Of a stretch of 64,000 bases of DNA, positions 42,027-51,580 are shown one piece after another. The position numbers were made by a program, and so were the translations under genes. Position 1 is the stretch's first letter. The number at the start of each line of letters is the position of its first letter. Below the pieces are notes generated by a model. That model saw nothing but the letters and a program-made list of their open reading frames with translations, had not been told where the DNA came from and made no database searches. The stretch spans positions 1 through 64,000 of the forward strand of contig SFOX01000008.1 in assembly GCA_004552305.1 (NCBI GenBank), read 5' to 3'. Origin of the DNA: Subdoligranulum variabile. Lineage in GTDB: Bacteria > Bacillota > Clostridia > Oscillospirales > Ruminococcaceae.

Positions 42027-44531
42027 ATGAAACTGATGGTACTGGACGGCAACAGCTTGGTCAACCGCGCGTTCTTCGGCATAAAGCTGCTGACCACCAA
42101 GGATGGCCGCTACACCAACGCCATATTTGGCTTTCAAAATATTTTGCTGAATCTGCTGGCGGCGCACAAGCCGGACGCCGTTGCCATTGCGTGGGACCTG
42201 CGTGCGCCAACCTTCCGCCACAAGGCCTACGACGGCTACAAGGCGACCCGCCACGGTATGCCCGACGAGCTGGCGCAGCAGATGCCCGTACTGAAAGAGC
42301 TGCTGACCGACCTCGGCTTTGTGCAGGTCAGCTGCGAGGGCTGGGAGGCGGACGACATTCTGGGTACGCTGGCCGCCGCGTGTGAGGCGCAGGGCGGCAC
42401 GACGCTGCTTGCCACCGGCGACCGCGACAGCCTGCAATTGGTGGACGATGCCACCACCGTGCTGCTTGCCACCAACAAGGAAACCATCCCCATGGATCCG
42501 GCTGCCATCCGCGAAAAATACGGCGTGGAACCCAAACAGCTCATCGACGTAAAAAGCCTGATGGGCGACAGCTCCGACAATATCCCCGGCGTACCCGGCA
42601 TCGGGGAAAAGACCGCTTTAGCGTTGATTTCCAAGTTCGGCAGCCTGCAAAATGTCTATGACCATCTGGATGACAAGTCCATCAAGCCGGGGCAGCGCGC
42701 CAAGCTGAGCGACAACCGCGACAAAGCGGAGCTTTCGTATAGGTTGGGCACCATCCGCACCGATGCGCCCATTGAAAAGAACCCCGAAGCCTATCGGCGC
42801 GGGGCGGGCGATGCGGCGGCAGCCGCCCGGCTTTTGGCAGAACTGGAAATGCACAAGCTGACCCAGCGCTGGCAGCTGGACCCCGCAGCCCCCGCGGCAG
42901 CCGCCGCACCGGCGGAGGAGGTGGAGCCTTCGCCGCTGCCGCTCTTGGTGGAGGGGGTGCTGTACCTTGCCCAAAACGCCGACGGCAGCTGGTACGCCGT
43001 GCAAAACGGCGAGGTCTTTCTGCCCGATGCCGACCGCCTGCCTGCTTTGCTGGACAGCGGCTGCGAGCTGCGCGTCTTTGACGCCAAGCCCCTGTTCCGC
43101 CAGGCGCTGGAAAACGGCGGCGAGGGACGCGCCGTAAAGTTTGACGGCAAGCTGGCAGCCTACCTGCTGAACCCCTCTGCCAGCGGGTATGCCGTCAAGG
43201 AATTGGCGGCAGAATATGGCATAGCACCGCAGTTTTCCTGCGCTGCTGCGCCCGATGCCGGGGTGCTTTGCCCGCTGCTGGACAAGCTGCAGGACGAATT
43301 AAAAGCCGACGGGCAGGACAAGCTGCTGACCGAGATGGAGCTGCCGCTGGCGCGGGTGCTGGCGGATATGGAGCGCATCGGCTTTGCCATTGACGCCGAC
43401 GGCATTGCGCAGTTTGGCGACAGCCTGCGCGGCGAACTGGACGGTATTCTGCAAAATATTTATACAGAAGTCGGCTATCCGTTCAACGTAAACAGCCCCA
43501 AGCAGCTGGGCGATGCGCTGTTTGACAAGATGGGGCTGCCGCCGCGCAAAAAGACCCAGCGCGGCTATTCGACCGACGCCGAAACGCTGGAAAGCCTTCG
43601 CCCCTACAGCCCGGTCATTGATGACATCTTAAAATATCGCACCTACGCAAAATTGCTCTCCACCTATGTGGATGGGCTGCTGGCGGCCAAAGCGCCGGAC
43701 GGGCGCGTACACTCGACCTTTATCCAGACCGAGGCGCGCACCGGGCGCATTTCCTCCAGCGAGCCGAACCTGCAAAACATCCCCATCCGCACCGAGCTGG
43801 GCAGCCGCCTGCGCGGGTATTTTGTGGCAGCGCCCGGCTGCACGCTGGTGGACGCCGACTACTCCCAGATCGAGCTGCGCATCTTGGCGCACATCACGGG
43901 GGACGAGCATATGCAGCAGGCGTTTTTGAACGGCGCGGATATCCACCGTTCCACCGCTGCCAAAATTTACCATATCCCCGAGAGCGAGGTCACCCCCCAG
44001 CTGCGCAGCGCCAGCAAGGCGATCAACTTCGGCATTATGTACGGCAAGGGGGCGTATTCGCTCAGCAAGGATTTGGGAATTTCGGTCAAGGAGGCGGACG
44101 CCTTTTTGAAAACCTATCTGGACACCTTCCCCAAAGTGGACGGCTATATGCAAAGCTGCATTGCCGATGCCAAGGAAAAAGGCTACGTTGCTACGCTGTT
44201 TAACCGCCGCCGCGCCCTGCCGGAGCTGGCAAGCAGCAATTTTCAGGTGCGCGCCGGGGGCGAGCGTATGGCGCGCAACACGCCCATTCAGGGTACGGCA
44301 GCGGACATTATCAAGCTGGCGATGGTACACGTCTGGCAGCGTCTGCGCGACGAAAAATTGCAGGCACGGCTGCTGCTGCAGGTACACGACGAGCTGATCG
44401 TGGAAGCGCCGGAGGCAGAAGCCGAGCGCGTCAAGCAGATTTTGCAGCAGGAAATGGAAAACGTGGTGCATTACAGCGTACCCCTGACCACCGAGGTGGG
44501 CGTGGGCAAAACGTGGCTGCAGGCGCATTGA
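42027..44531 (+). CDS. polA: DNA polymerase I
   Basis: 834 residues. The 5'-3' exonuclease domain (1-290) has DGNSLVNRAFF, YDGYKATR, EADDILGTLA and TGDRDSLQLV. The middle domain (about 300-470) has lost the DxE proofreading residues, as in Bacillus Pol I. The polymerase domain has TGRISSSEPNLQNIP, DADYSQIELRILAH, KAINFGIMYGKGAYSL and VHDELIVEAPE. It fills gaps in repair and Okazaki processing. TAAGGAG lies 6 bp upstream of the ATG at 42027. Confidence 0.97.
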   Translation: MKLMVLDGNSLVNRAFFGIKLLTTKDGRYTNAIFGFQNILLNLLAAHKPDAVAIAWDLRAPTFRHKAYDGYKATRHGMPDELAQQMPVLKELLTDLGFVQVSCEGWEADDILGTLAAACEAQGGTTLLATGDRDSLQLVDDATTVLLATNKETIPMDPAAIREKYGVEPKQLIDVKSLMGDSSDNIPGVPGIGEKTALALISKFGSLQNVYDHLDDKSIKPGQRAKLSDNRDKAELSYRLGTIRTDAPIEKNPEAYRRGAGDAAAAARLLAELEMHKLTQRWQLDPAAPAAAAAPAEEVEPSPLPLLVEGVLYLAQNADGSWYAVQNGEVFLPDADRLPALLDSGCELRVFDAKPLFRQALENGGEGRAVKFDGKLAAYLLNPSASGYAVKELAAEYGIAPQFSCAAAPDAGVLCPLLDKLQDELKADGQDKLLTEMELPLARVLADMERIGFAIDADGIAQFGDSLRGELDGILQNIYTEVGYPFNVNSPKQLGDALFDKMGLPPRKKTQRGYSTDAETLESLRPYSPVIDDILKYRTYAKLLSTYVDGLLAAKAPDGRVHSTFIQTEARTGRISSSEPNLQNIPIRTELGSRLRGYFVAAPGCTLVDADYSQIELRILAHITGDEHMQQAFLNGADIHRSTAAKIYHIPESEVTPQLRSASKAINFGIMYGKGAYSLSKDLGISVKEADAFLKTYLDTFPKVDGYMQSCIADAKEKGYVATLFNRRRALPELASSNFQVRAGGERMARNTPIQGTAADIIKLAMVHVWQRLRDEKLQARLLLQVHDELIVEAPEAEAERVKQILQQEMENVVHYSVPLTTEVGVGKTWLQAH

Positions 44532-44595
44532 GCAGAGTTTAGAGTGGAAAGTTAAGAGTTAAGATAAGGTGCGCCGCCTGCGGCGGCGCAGTTTA
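44532..44595 (+). repeat. Element A variant and polA terminator
   Basis: Starts right at the polA stop: AGAGTTTAGAGT units, then a GCGCCGCC (44571-44578), loop TGC, GGCGGCGC hairpin and AGTTT. The stem sequence differs from other copies but keeps the layout. Confidence 0.65.
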
Positions 44596-44631
44596 AAAAG
44601 AACGAAGCAAAACAAAAAATGGTGAAAGTGT

Positions 44632-45639
44632 ATGTATGTTTTAGGAATTGAATCTACCTGCGACGAAACCGCCGCCGCGGTGGTGGAGGACGGGCGCAGG
44701 GTCGTTTCCAACGTGATCGCCACCAGCGTCAAGGAGCAGGCGCTGTACGGCGGCGTTGTGCCGGAAATTGCCAGCCGCCGCCATGCCGAGTATATCAGTG
44801 CCACCGTGGACAAGGCACTGGCGGACGCGGGGCTGACCATGCAGGACATCGGCGCGGTGGCGGTGACCTTTGCGCCGGGGCTGATCGGCGCGGTGCTGGT
44901 GGGTGTCAACTACGCCAAGGGGCTGGCTTACGCCGCCGGCAAGCCGCTGGTGCCGGTGCATCACCTGCGCGGACACATTGCCGCCAACTACCTGACCCAC
45001 CCGGAGCTGAAGCCGCCGTTTTTGTGCCTGGTTGCCAGCGGCGGACACAGCCACATTGTGATGGTGGAGGACTGGTGCCGCTACAAAATTTTGGGGCGCA
45101 CGGTGGACGATGCCGCCGGCGAAGCCTACGATAAGGTCGCCCGCACCTTGGGGCTGCCGTACCCCGGCGGTCCCAGCGTGGCGGCTGCCGCGCGCGGCGG
45201 CAACCCCAAGGCGTACAAGCTGCCCGTGCCGCAGGTGGAGGGCAAGTACAATGTCAGCTTCAGCGGGCTGAAAACCGCCGTCATCAACGAGGTACACAAC
45301 GCCGAGCAAAAGGGCAACGCCGTGAACGTGGCCGATATGGCAGCCAGCTTTCAGGAGCGCATCGACCAGATTCTGGCGAAAAAGCTGCTGACCGCTGCCG
45401 CCGACACGGGGGCAAAAACCATCTGTTTAGCGGGCGGCGTGGCAGCCAACGGACGTCTGCGCCAGCTTGTCAACGATGGCGCACAGAAGCTGGGCTGCCG
45501 GGTGTTTTTGCCGGAGCTGAAATACTGCGGCGACAACGGCGCGATGATCGCCGCGCAGGGGTATTACGAGTACCGCGACGGCAACCTTGCCGACTGGACG
45601 CTGAACGGTCTGCCGACCTTGCCGATCGATTATCGGTAA
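44632..45639 (+). CDS. tsaD: tRNA N6-threonylcarbamoyladenosine transferase
   Basis: 335 residues, full length. It moves the threonylcarbamoyl group onto A37 of ANN-decoding tRNAs. Motifs: LGIESTCDETAAAVV, the iron ligands in HHLRGHIAAN, VASGGHSHIV, and CGDNGAMIAAQG. RBS (GGTGAAAG) is modest. It follows polA but is separated by an element-A terminator. Confidence 0.97.
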   Translation: MYVLGIESTCDETAAAVVEDGRRVVSNVIATSVKEQALYGGVVPEIASRRHAEYISATVDKALADAGLTMQDIGAVAVTFAPGLIGAVLVGVNYAKGLAYAAGKPLVPVHHLRGHIAANYLTHPELKPPFLCLVASGGHSHIVMVEDWCRYKILGRTVDDAAGEAYDKVARTLGLPYPGGPSVAAAARGGNPKAYKLPVPQVEGKYNVSFSGLKTAVINEVHNAEQKGNAVNVADMAASFQERIDQILAKKLLTAAADTGAKTICLAGGVAANGRLRQLVNDGAQKLGCRVFLPELKYCGDNGAMIAAQGYYEYRDGNLADWTLNGLPTLPIDYR

Positions 45640-45647
45640 AATAACGA

Positions 45648-45679
45648 TAAAACGCCGTCCCGAAGGGGGCGGCGTTTTG
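45648..45679 (+). terminator. tsaD terminator
   Basis: AAAACGCCGTCCC paired with GGGGCGGCGTTTT (one G-U), loop of about five bases. Confidence 0.8.
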
Positions 45680-45689
45680 GTTATAGCAC

Positions 45690-46060
45690 GATGTAGGGCG
45701 GGGTGACCCCACCCCGCCGGGCAACATAAAATTTTATGGCATTTCCCCCTTTGGTTGTAGGGGCGAGCATTGCTCGCCCGCGGGGTTTACCCGTTAGGCT
45801 GCGCTGCCGGGATGGCTGCACGGGCGGTCAATGACCGCCCCTACAAACCAACCCGCAAGATTGCAATTGCCGTTATGCCGCGGGCGGGGCAATGCCCCGC
45901 CCCTACCGCGCAACATATTTTTATTGCCCCGTAGGGCGGGGTGACCTCACCCCGCCAAGGGATTTGGCGGCAGCCGCAATTTTCCCCCTCATCAGTCACC
46001 TTCGGTGACAGCTTCCCCCAAGGGGGAAGCCTTACAGGCGGTTACCCGTTGGGTCGCGGG
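45690..46060. repeat. Intergenic repeat island (D, B variant, C, D, F)
   Basis: D (45692-45720), a short GGGCGAGCATTGCTCGCCC palindrome (45760-45780), B variant GGGCGGTCAATGACCGCCC (45823-45842), C (45880-45905), D again (45928-45957) and F partial (45985-46030). No gene is present. Confidence 0.8.
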
Positions 46061-46069
46061 GCATACCTT

Positions 46070-47089
46070 TTAATTCAGCTGCATCCCGAAAAACTCCAGC
46101 TCCGGGCGGATGGTTGCCATCAGTGTGTCGAACTGGTCGGGGGTCAGGCTCTGTGCGCCGTCGCTCTTAGCCTTGGCGGGGTCGTTGTGCGTTTCGATCA
46201 TCAAGCCGTCCGCGCCCACTGCCACGGCTGCCTTGGCAAGGGCAGGTACCATAAACGCGATGCCCGCCGCGTGGCTGGGGTCGATCACAACCGGCAGATG
46301 CGTCATCTTTTTTAACATAGGTACGGCGGAAATATCCAGTGTGTTGCGCATACTGGTTTCAAACGTGCGGATGCCGCGCTCGCACAAAACCACGTTGGGG
46401 TTGCCCTCCGCCATAATGTATTCGGCGCTCATCACCAGCTCCTCCAGCGTGGCGGACAGCCCGCGCTTGAGCAAAACCGGCGTCTGCAATTTGCCCACCG
46501 CCTTCAGCAGCTCAAAGTTCTGCATATTGCGCGCACCGATCTGGATCATATCCACACCCGCTTCCTCAAACAGCGGGATATGCTCGGCGCTCATCAGCTC
46601 GGTCACGATGGGTTGCCCCGTCACTGTGCGGGCGTGCTGCAGCATCTCCAGCCCCTCGGCGCGCAGCCCCTGAAAGCTGTACGGGCTGGTGCGCGGCTTG
46701 AACGCGCCGCCGCGCAAAATGCTGGCTCCGGCGGCCTGCACCCGCTGCGCCACATAGGTGATCTGCTCGCGGCTTTCGACACTGCACGGACCCGACATCA
46801 CCACAAAATGCCCGCCGCCGATCTTATGCCCCGCCACGTCCACCACGGTGTCGTCCGGGTGGAATTTGCGGTTGGCTTTCTTGTACGGCTCGCTGACGCG
46901 GCGGCAGGTTTCGACCACGGGGTTGGCAAGCACCCAGCTTTCGGACAGGGCCTTGGTGTCGCCGATCAGCCCCAGAATGTGGGTATCGCTGCCGACAGAA
47001 TCATTGATCTGGAAGCCCATGCTTTCCAGCTCTCGGCAAAAGCCTGCCACCTGCTCGGCGGCGGCGTGGGGTTTTAATACAACAATCAT
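46070..47089 (-). CDS. aroF: 3-deoxy-7-phosphoheptulonate synthase
   Basis: 339 residues. It condenses PEP and erythrose 4-phosphate at the start of the shikimate pathway. The N-terminal ferredoxin-like regulatory domain (1-70) begins MIVVLKPHA. The type I-beta barrel has MSGPCSVES, GGAFKPRTSPYSFQG, LLKRGL and DPSHAAG. The ATG at 47089 is used (GGAG 10 bp ahead). The gene is transcribed alone, divergent from ybaK. Confidence 0.95.
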   Translation of the reverse strand: MIVVLKPHAAAEQVAGFCRELESMGFQINDSVGSDTHILGLIGDTKALSESWVLANPVVETCRRVSEPYKKANRKFHPDDTVVDVAGHKIGGGHFVVMSGPCSVESREQITYVAQRVQAAGASILRGGAFKPRTSPYSFQGLRAEGLEMLQHARTVTGQPIVTELMSAEHIPLFEEAGVDMIQIGARNMQNFELLKAVGKLQTPVLLKRGLSATLEELVMSAEYIMAEGNPNVVLCERGIRTFETSMRNTLDISAVPMLKKMTHLPVVIDPSHAAGIAFMVPALAKAAVAVGADGLMIETHNDPAKAKSDGAQSLTPDQFDTLMATIRPELEFFGMQLN

Positions 47090-47121
47090 CGTTTTGGCGC
47101 TCCTGTTTCTGTAGTACACAC

Positions 47122-47150
47122 AGTTTAACACTGTAAAGCGATAAAGTCAA
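47122..47150 (-). promoter_or_regulatory. aroF promoter
   Basis: Minus strand TTGACT (47145-47150), 17-bp spacer, TAAACT (47122-47127). Confidence 0.75.
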
Positions 47151-47156
47151 GCCCCC

Positions 47157-47185
47157 TTGTAAAATTTCCCTTATGGAAGTATAAT
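47157..47185 (+). promoter_or_regulatory. ybaK promoter
   Basis: TTGTAA (47157-47162), 17-bp spacer, TATAAT (47180-47185), back to back with the aroF promoter. Confidence 0.75.
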
Positions 47186-47218
47186 AAAAGCGAATTTGCA
47201 CAAAAGAGGGGAACAATT

Positions 47219-47713
47219 ATGGCAAAGGAAGCAAAAACCAACGCAATGCGTATGCTGGAGCGCGCAAAGATCCCGTACACCGCCCACGAATACCCCCACG
47301 AGGAGGGACAGGCGGTGGACGGCGCCAACGTGGCGCGTCTGACCGGGCAGGACCCTGCGCGGGTGTTCAAGACGCTGGTCACGCAGGGCGCGGACCGCAA
47401 CTATTATGTCTTTGTTGTGCCGGTGCTGGCGGAGCTGGACCTGAAAAAGGCCGCCAAGTCCGCCGGGGTCAAGAGCGTGGCGATGATCCACGTGGCCGAC
47501 ATCAACAAGGTCACGGGGTATATCCGCGGCGGCTGCAGCCCCGTGGGGATGAAAAAGCAGTACCTGACGGTTTTTGACGAAAGCTGCCTGACGCAGGACA
47601 CCATTTTGGTCAGCGGCGGGCGCATCGGCACGCAGATCGAGTGCGCCCCGCAGCAGCTGATTGCCGCCGTGCGCGGCAAGACCGCCGCCATCACGCAGGA
47701 GCAGGCAGAATGA
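47219..47713 (+). CDS. ybaK: Cys-tRNA(Pro)/Cys-tRNA(Cys) deacylase (YbaK/EbsC)
   Basis: 164 residues, full length. It hydrolyses mischarged Cys-tRNA(Pro). The YbaK fold shows VFKTLVTQGADRNYYVFVVPV, Lys in KAAKSAGVKSV, and GGCSPVGMKK. RBS AGAGGGG lies 7 bp upstream. It overlaps the next gene by ATGA. Confidence 0.93.
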   Translation: MAKEAKTNAMRMLERAKIPYTAHEYPHEEGQAVDGANVARLTGQDPARVFKTLVTQGADRNYYVFVVPVLAELDLKKAAKSAGVKSVAMIHVADINKVTGYIRGGCSPVGMKKQYLTVFDESCLTQDTILVSGGRIGTQIECAPQQLIAAVRGKTAAITQEQAE

Positions 47714-48426
47714 GATTGGATAAATATGTGGCCGAGCGCACCGGTATGACCCGCAGCGAAAGCCGCAAGGCGATCACCAAGGGGCGCATTATGGTGGACG
47801 GCACGGTTGTGCGCAAGGCGGACGCCGCTGTGGCACAAACCGCCGCCCTTGCCGTGGACGGTGTGCCGCTGGCGGGCAGCTACCAAAAAAACGTCTATAT
47901 TATGTTGTATAAGCCCGCAGGGGTCGTCAGCGCCAGCCGCGACAAAAAGGACACGACGGTGGTCGATCTGGTGGCGGGCAGTTTTCCCCGGCGGGAGCTG
48001 TTCCCGGCGGGGCGGCTGGACAAAACCAGTACCGGCTTTGTGCTGCTGACGGACGACGGCGCGCTGGCGCACGATATTTTAGCGCCGGCACATCACGTCG
48101 AAAAGCAGTACCTTGTCACGCTGGACACCCCGCTGACCGAGGAAATGCGCCGCGGCTTTGCAGCGGGCGTGACCTTGGCGGACGGGCAGACGCTGGCACC
48201 TGCCGCCGCCGACCCGGCAGGGGACGACCCCTGCGCCGTGCGGGTGACGCTGCGGCAGGGGGTGTACCACCAGATCAAGCGGATGTTCGGCGTGTACAAC
48301 GCAGGGGTCAACGCCCTGCACCGCGAGAGCATCGGCGGCGTCGCCCTGGATGCCGCGCTGAACCCCGGCGATTGGCGCGAGCTGACGGACGCGGAAGTGG
48401 AGCGGCTGAAAAACAGGATAGAATGA
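47710..48426 (+). CDS. RsuA-type pseudouridine synthase
   Basis: 238 residues. An N-terminal S4 RNA-binding domain (MRLDKYVAERTGMTRSE) is followed by the synthase domain with catalytic Asp in GRLDKTSTGFVLLTDDG and the C-terminal YHQIKRMFG. It isomerises uridine in 16S rRNA (RsuA) or a related RNA. The ATG sits in the ybaK stop (ATGA), which fixes the start. Confidence 0.93.
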   Translation: MRLDKYVAERTGMTRSESRKAITKGRIMVDGTVVRKADAAVAQTAALAVDGVPLAGSYQKNVYIMLYKPAGVVSASRDKKDTTVVDLVAGSFPRRELFPAGRLDKTSTGFVLLTDDGALAHDILAPAHHVEKQYLVTLDTPLTEEMRRGFAAGVTLADGQTLAPAAADPAGDDPCAVRVTLRQGVYHQIKRMFGVYNAGVNALHRESIGGVALDAALNPGDWRELTDAEVERLKNRIE

Positions 48427-48430
48427 CGGC

Positions 48431-48461
48431 GTGCCGCCCCGATGGGGCGGCACGTTTTTTT
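48431..48461 (+). terminator. Terminator of the ybaK operon
   Basis: GTGCCGCCCC (48431-48440), loop GAT, GGGGCGGCAC, then GTTTTTTTG. Confidence 0.88.
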
Positions 48462-48465
48462 GTTG

Positions 48466-48845
48466 CGGCAAGCCTTCCCCCCGTGGGGGAAGGTGGCGCG
48501 GAACGCGCCGGATGAGGGGGAAATGTCCGGCAGGCTGCAACGGGCGGCATGTATGCCGCCCCTACAAACCGAACCGCAGTATTGCAATTGCCGCAAAACC
48601 GCGGGCGGGGCATACCCCGCCCCTACTGCGCAATGATTGTTGTTGCCGCACAATCCTGTGATGGTTCGGTATTTCCGGCGGGTTTGTAGGGGACGCATAT
48701 ATGCGTCCCGTGCGGTTTGCCCGTTAGGTTGTATTACCGGAATGGCTGCAACGGGCGGCATGTATGCCGCCCCTACGAATGACCCGTTATGTTGCTGCAA
48801 CCGCAAAGTCGCGGGCGGGGCTTGCCCCGCCCCTACTGCGCAATG
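48466..48845. repeat. Intergenic repeat island (F, B, C, E, B, C)
   Basis: F partial (48470-48530), B (48536-48568), C (48600-48630), E (48687-48718), B (48745-48775) and C (48810-48836). The last C module runs into the murE stop codon at 48833-48835. No gene is present. Confidence 0.8.
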
Positions 48846-50314
48846 TTTGTTGCTGCCTTGTTCAGGATGATTTCCCTCTCATCAAACGGCAAACGTTCCC
48901 CGGCGCGTTCCAAAAACGTTTCGTGTCCCTTGCCCAGCACCGCGATCATATCCCCGGGCTGGGCGTGGTCCAGCGCGTAATACAGCGCCGCGCGCCGGTC
49001 GGGAATCTCCAAGTACGGCGTGTCGGGGTTGCCTTTGCGCAGCCCCGCTTTGATGTCGGCTAAGATATTTTCCAACGGCTCATCGCGGGAATTGTCCTCG
49101 GTCAAAATGCAGAGGTCCGCCAATTTGGCGCACACCTCGCCCATACCAAACCGCCGCAGTCGACTGCGCTGCCCCCCGCAGCCAAACACCGCCACCAGCC
49201 GCTTGGGAGCATACCCGCGCAGGGTGGTCAGCAGCCCGGCGGCAGATGCGGCGTTGTGGGCGTAGTCCAGCACCACGGTGTAGGGCGCGTGCAGAGGCAG
49301 CACCTCACACCGCCCGCGCACGGCGGCGGTTTGCAGCCCGGCGGCGGCAGCCCCGGCGGGCAGATGCAGCACATCCGCCATACTCAGCGCCGCCAAGGCG
49401 TTGTACACGCTGAAACGCCCGGGCAGGTGTACGGTATATTCGCGGGCGGTGCCATCGGGCGCGGCGGCGTAAAAGGCTACGCCCAAGGCGTCCGGCTGGC
49501 GCAGCAGCCGAAACGGCGGTAGGGCGCGCCAATCTGCCTCGTGGGTGATGCCGTACCGCACCACCTTGCAGCTGTGGTTTGCCAGAATTTCCTCGCAGTG
49601 GGGGTCGTCGGCGTTCACGATGCCAGTCGCGCAGCGGCGGAACAGCACGCTTTTCCACGCGCGGTACTCGGCAAAGCTGGCGTGTTCCTCGGGCGAAATA
49701 TGGTCGGGCGTTAAGTTGGTAAAGATGCCGATATCAAAATAAATGCCGGTGACACGTTCCATTTTTAACCCCAGGCTGGAAACCTCCATCACGCAGGTGT
49801 CGCAGCCATCCTGCGCCATTTGGTACAAAAGCCGCTGCAGGTCGCAGCTTTCGGGGGTGGTGTGCGTCAGATCGTGGCGGTGTCCGGACCAGCACGCGCC
49901 GTTGGTACCCAGCAGCCCCACGCGCCGCCCGGCAGCGGTCAGCATTGCCGCCGCAAGGTGTGCCGTGACCGTCTTGCCCTTGGTGCCTGTGATGCCGATC
50001 ATCGTCATACGGCGGGCGGGTTCGCCGTACAGCCGCACCGAAAGCCACGCCATCGCACGGCGGGCGTTCGCCACCCGTATGACCGCGATCTCCGGCGGCA
50101 GGCGCAGCGGGCACTCGCACAGCACGGCAACGGCACCCTGTGCCACCGCCTGCAGCGCAAAGTCCGCACCGTCCTGATGCTGCCCCGACAGGCAGACAAA
50201 CAGCGCCCCCGCCGTGACCGCCCGCGAATCGCAGCAGATGCAAAGCACGTCCGCCTCGGTGCTGCCCCGCAGCGAGATACGCTCCAGCCCGTGGAGCAAT
50301 TGACGCAAAAGCAT
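48833..50314 (-). CDS. murE: UDP-MurNAc-tripeptide synthetase MurE
   Basis: 493 residues. It adds the third amino acid to UDP-MurNAc-dipeptide in wall synthesis. The N-terminal substrate domain has CCDSRAVTAGALFVCLSG; the ATP site is GITGTKGKTVTAHL; TNLTPDHISPEEH and FGCGGQRSRLRR follow. The specificity loop reads EDNSRDEPLENI, close to the DNPR of meso-diaminopimelate enzymes, so mDAP is favoured. The ATG at 50314 has GGGAGGG upstream. The stop codon lies in a repeat module. Confidence 0.93.
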   Translation of the reverse strand: MLLRQLLHGLERISLRGSTEADVLCICCDSRAVTAGALFVCLSGQHQDGADFALQAVAQGAVAVLCECPLRLPPEIAVIRVANARRAMAWLSVRLYGEPARRMTMIGITGTKGKTVTAHLAAAMLTAAGRRVGLLGTNGACWSGHRHDLTHTTPESCDLQRLLYQMAQDGCDTCVMEVSSLGLKMERVTGIYFDIGIFTNLTPDHISPEEHASFAEYRAWKSVLFRRCATGIVNADDPHCEEILANHSCKVVRYGITHEADWRALPPFRLLRQPDALGVAFYAAAPDGTAREYTVHLPGRFSVYNALAALSMADVLHLPAGAAAAGLQTAAVRGRCEVLPLHAPYTVVLDYAHNAASAAGLLTTLRGYAPKRLVAVFGCGGQRSRLRRFGMGEVCAKLADLCILTEDNSRDEPLENILADIKAGLRKGNPDTPYLEIPDRRAALYYALDHAQPGDMIAVLGKGHETFLERAGERLPFDEREIILNKAATNIAQ

Positions 50315-50425
50315 GGGTATCCCTCCCTCTGTAACCGGCGGTTGCCTTTTTGCCAAGCCGTCTTGCTGGTATTTTACCGCCGTCTGTGCTAAAATAATGT
50401 CACAAACAAGAACGGAGGAACCCCT

Positions 50426-51580
50426 ATGACACTCGGACAGAACATCCAGACGGCGCGCAAGGCGAAGGGCATCAGCCAGGAGGCACTGGCAGAAAAAATC
50501 GGCGTCAGCCGTCAGGCGCTGGGCAAGTGGGAGAAGGACACCGCCCTGCCCGGCGTGGACAATCTGCAGGCACTCGCCAAGGAGCTGGGCGTCAGCGTGG
50601 ACGCGCTGCTGGGCTGTGCCGCGCCCGATACCGCCGCGCCCGCCGTTACGCTGAACGCCCTGCGCGACCTGCTGGATGCCCGCGATGCCGAGGCGTGCCG
50701 ACGCCGCCGTGGCGCGTGGCTGGCTGCGGCAGCCGCCGCGGCGGTGCTGCTGGCGGTGGGCGGCGGTATGGCGGCACGGCTGGACGGTCTGGCGGGGCAA
50801 TATGGATATTTGAGCAGTGAGGTCAGCCGCACCAACAGCGACCTGAGCGCCCGTATGCAGGAGCTGCAAAACGCTGTGCGCCAGGGCGAAAGCACCGTGC
50901 TGGACTGGGGCTGGCACCCGCTGGCAAGCCTGCAGGACGACGGCAAAATGCCGGTGGAGGTTTATGTGAAGCCCCGCACCGAGCAGCAGGGCGCTGCCGT
51001 GACGCTGTGCGTGACCAACGGCAGCGACACCGCGCTGTACGCGATGCAGCGCGGGCAGGACGGCGTGTACACGGCGCAGGAGTTGGTGTTTGCGCTGGGG
51101 CAGGATTATGCACTTTCGGTGCAGTGGACAAACCCCGACGGCACGACGGTAAACGAAAATCTGGACACCGTGCCTTTTACGAAGGACTGCGTCGAGCCGG
51201 AGATTCTGATGGTGCAAACCTCCGGCATGTCTGACCACTACCGCGTGGAAACCGTCAACGGGGAACAGCGCCTGACGCTGGCGGTCTACCCGATCACGCT
51301 GGAGGTCTGCGCGCCCGGCTGGATGCAGATCGACGCGGTGGAAGCACAGCTTTGGCAGGACGGCGCGGACGAACCCACCGCCTTGGCCGTGCTGCAAAGC
51401 GAGAACGGCACGGCGCCCGACAGCAACGTGAGGGTCTATACCGAATGGAACGGTAATTTTTATAATGAGGACACCGCCGAGGGCTGGCCGTATCTTGGCG
51501 GCGGGGCGCATTACACGCTGTGCGTGCGCGATGCCGACGGCAACGAATGGACGCGCGAGGTGCCGCTGATTCGAGAATGA
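50426..51580 (+). CDS. XRE-family regulator with membrane anchor and extracellular domain
   Basis: 384 residues. HTH_3 domain at 5-60 (RKAKGISQEALAEKIGVSRQALGKWE), linker, one transmembrane helix (about 98-118), a coiled segment (SSEVSRTNSDLSARMQELQ) and about 230 extracellular residues rich in beta strands (APGWMQIDAVEAQLWQDG). It looks like a one-component sensor that binds DNA from the membrane. RBS GGAGG precedes the ATG. It is divergent from murE, a possible target (inference). Confidence 0.85.
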   Translation: MTLGQNIQTARKAKGISQEALAEKIGVSRQALGKWEKDTALPGVDNLQALAKELGVSVDALLGCAAPDTAAPAVTLNALRDLLDARDAEACRRRRGAWLAAAAAAAVLLAVGGGMAARLDGLAGQYGYLSSEVSRTNSDLSARMQELQNAVRQGESTVLDWGWHPLASLQDDGKMPVEVYVKPRTEQQGAAVTLCVTNGSDTALYAMQRGQDGVYTAQELVFALGQDYALSVQWTNPDGTTVNENLDTVPFTKDCVEPEILMVQTSGMSDHYRVETVNGEQRLTLAVYPITLEVCAPGWMQIDAVEAQLWQDGADEPTALAVLQSENGTAPDSNVRVYTEWNGNFYNEDTAEGWPYLGGGAHYTLCVRDADGNEWTREVPLIRE

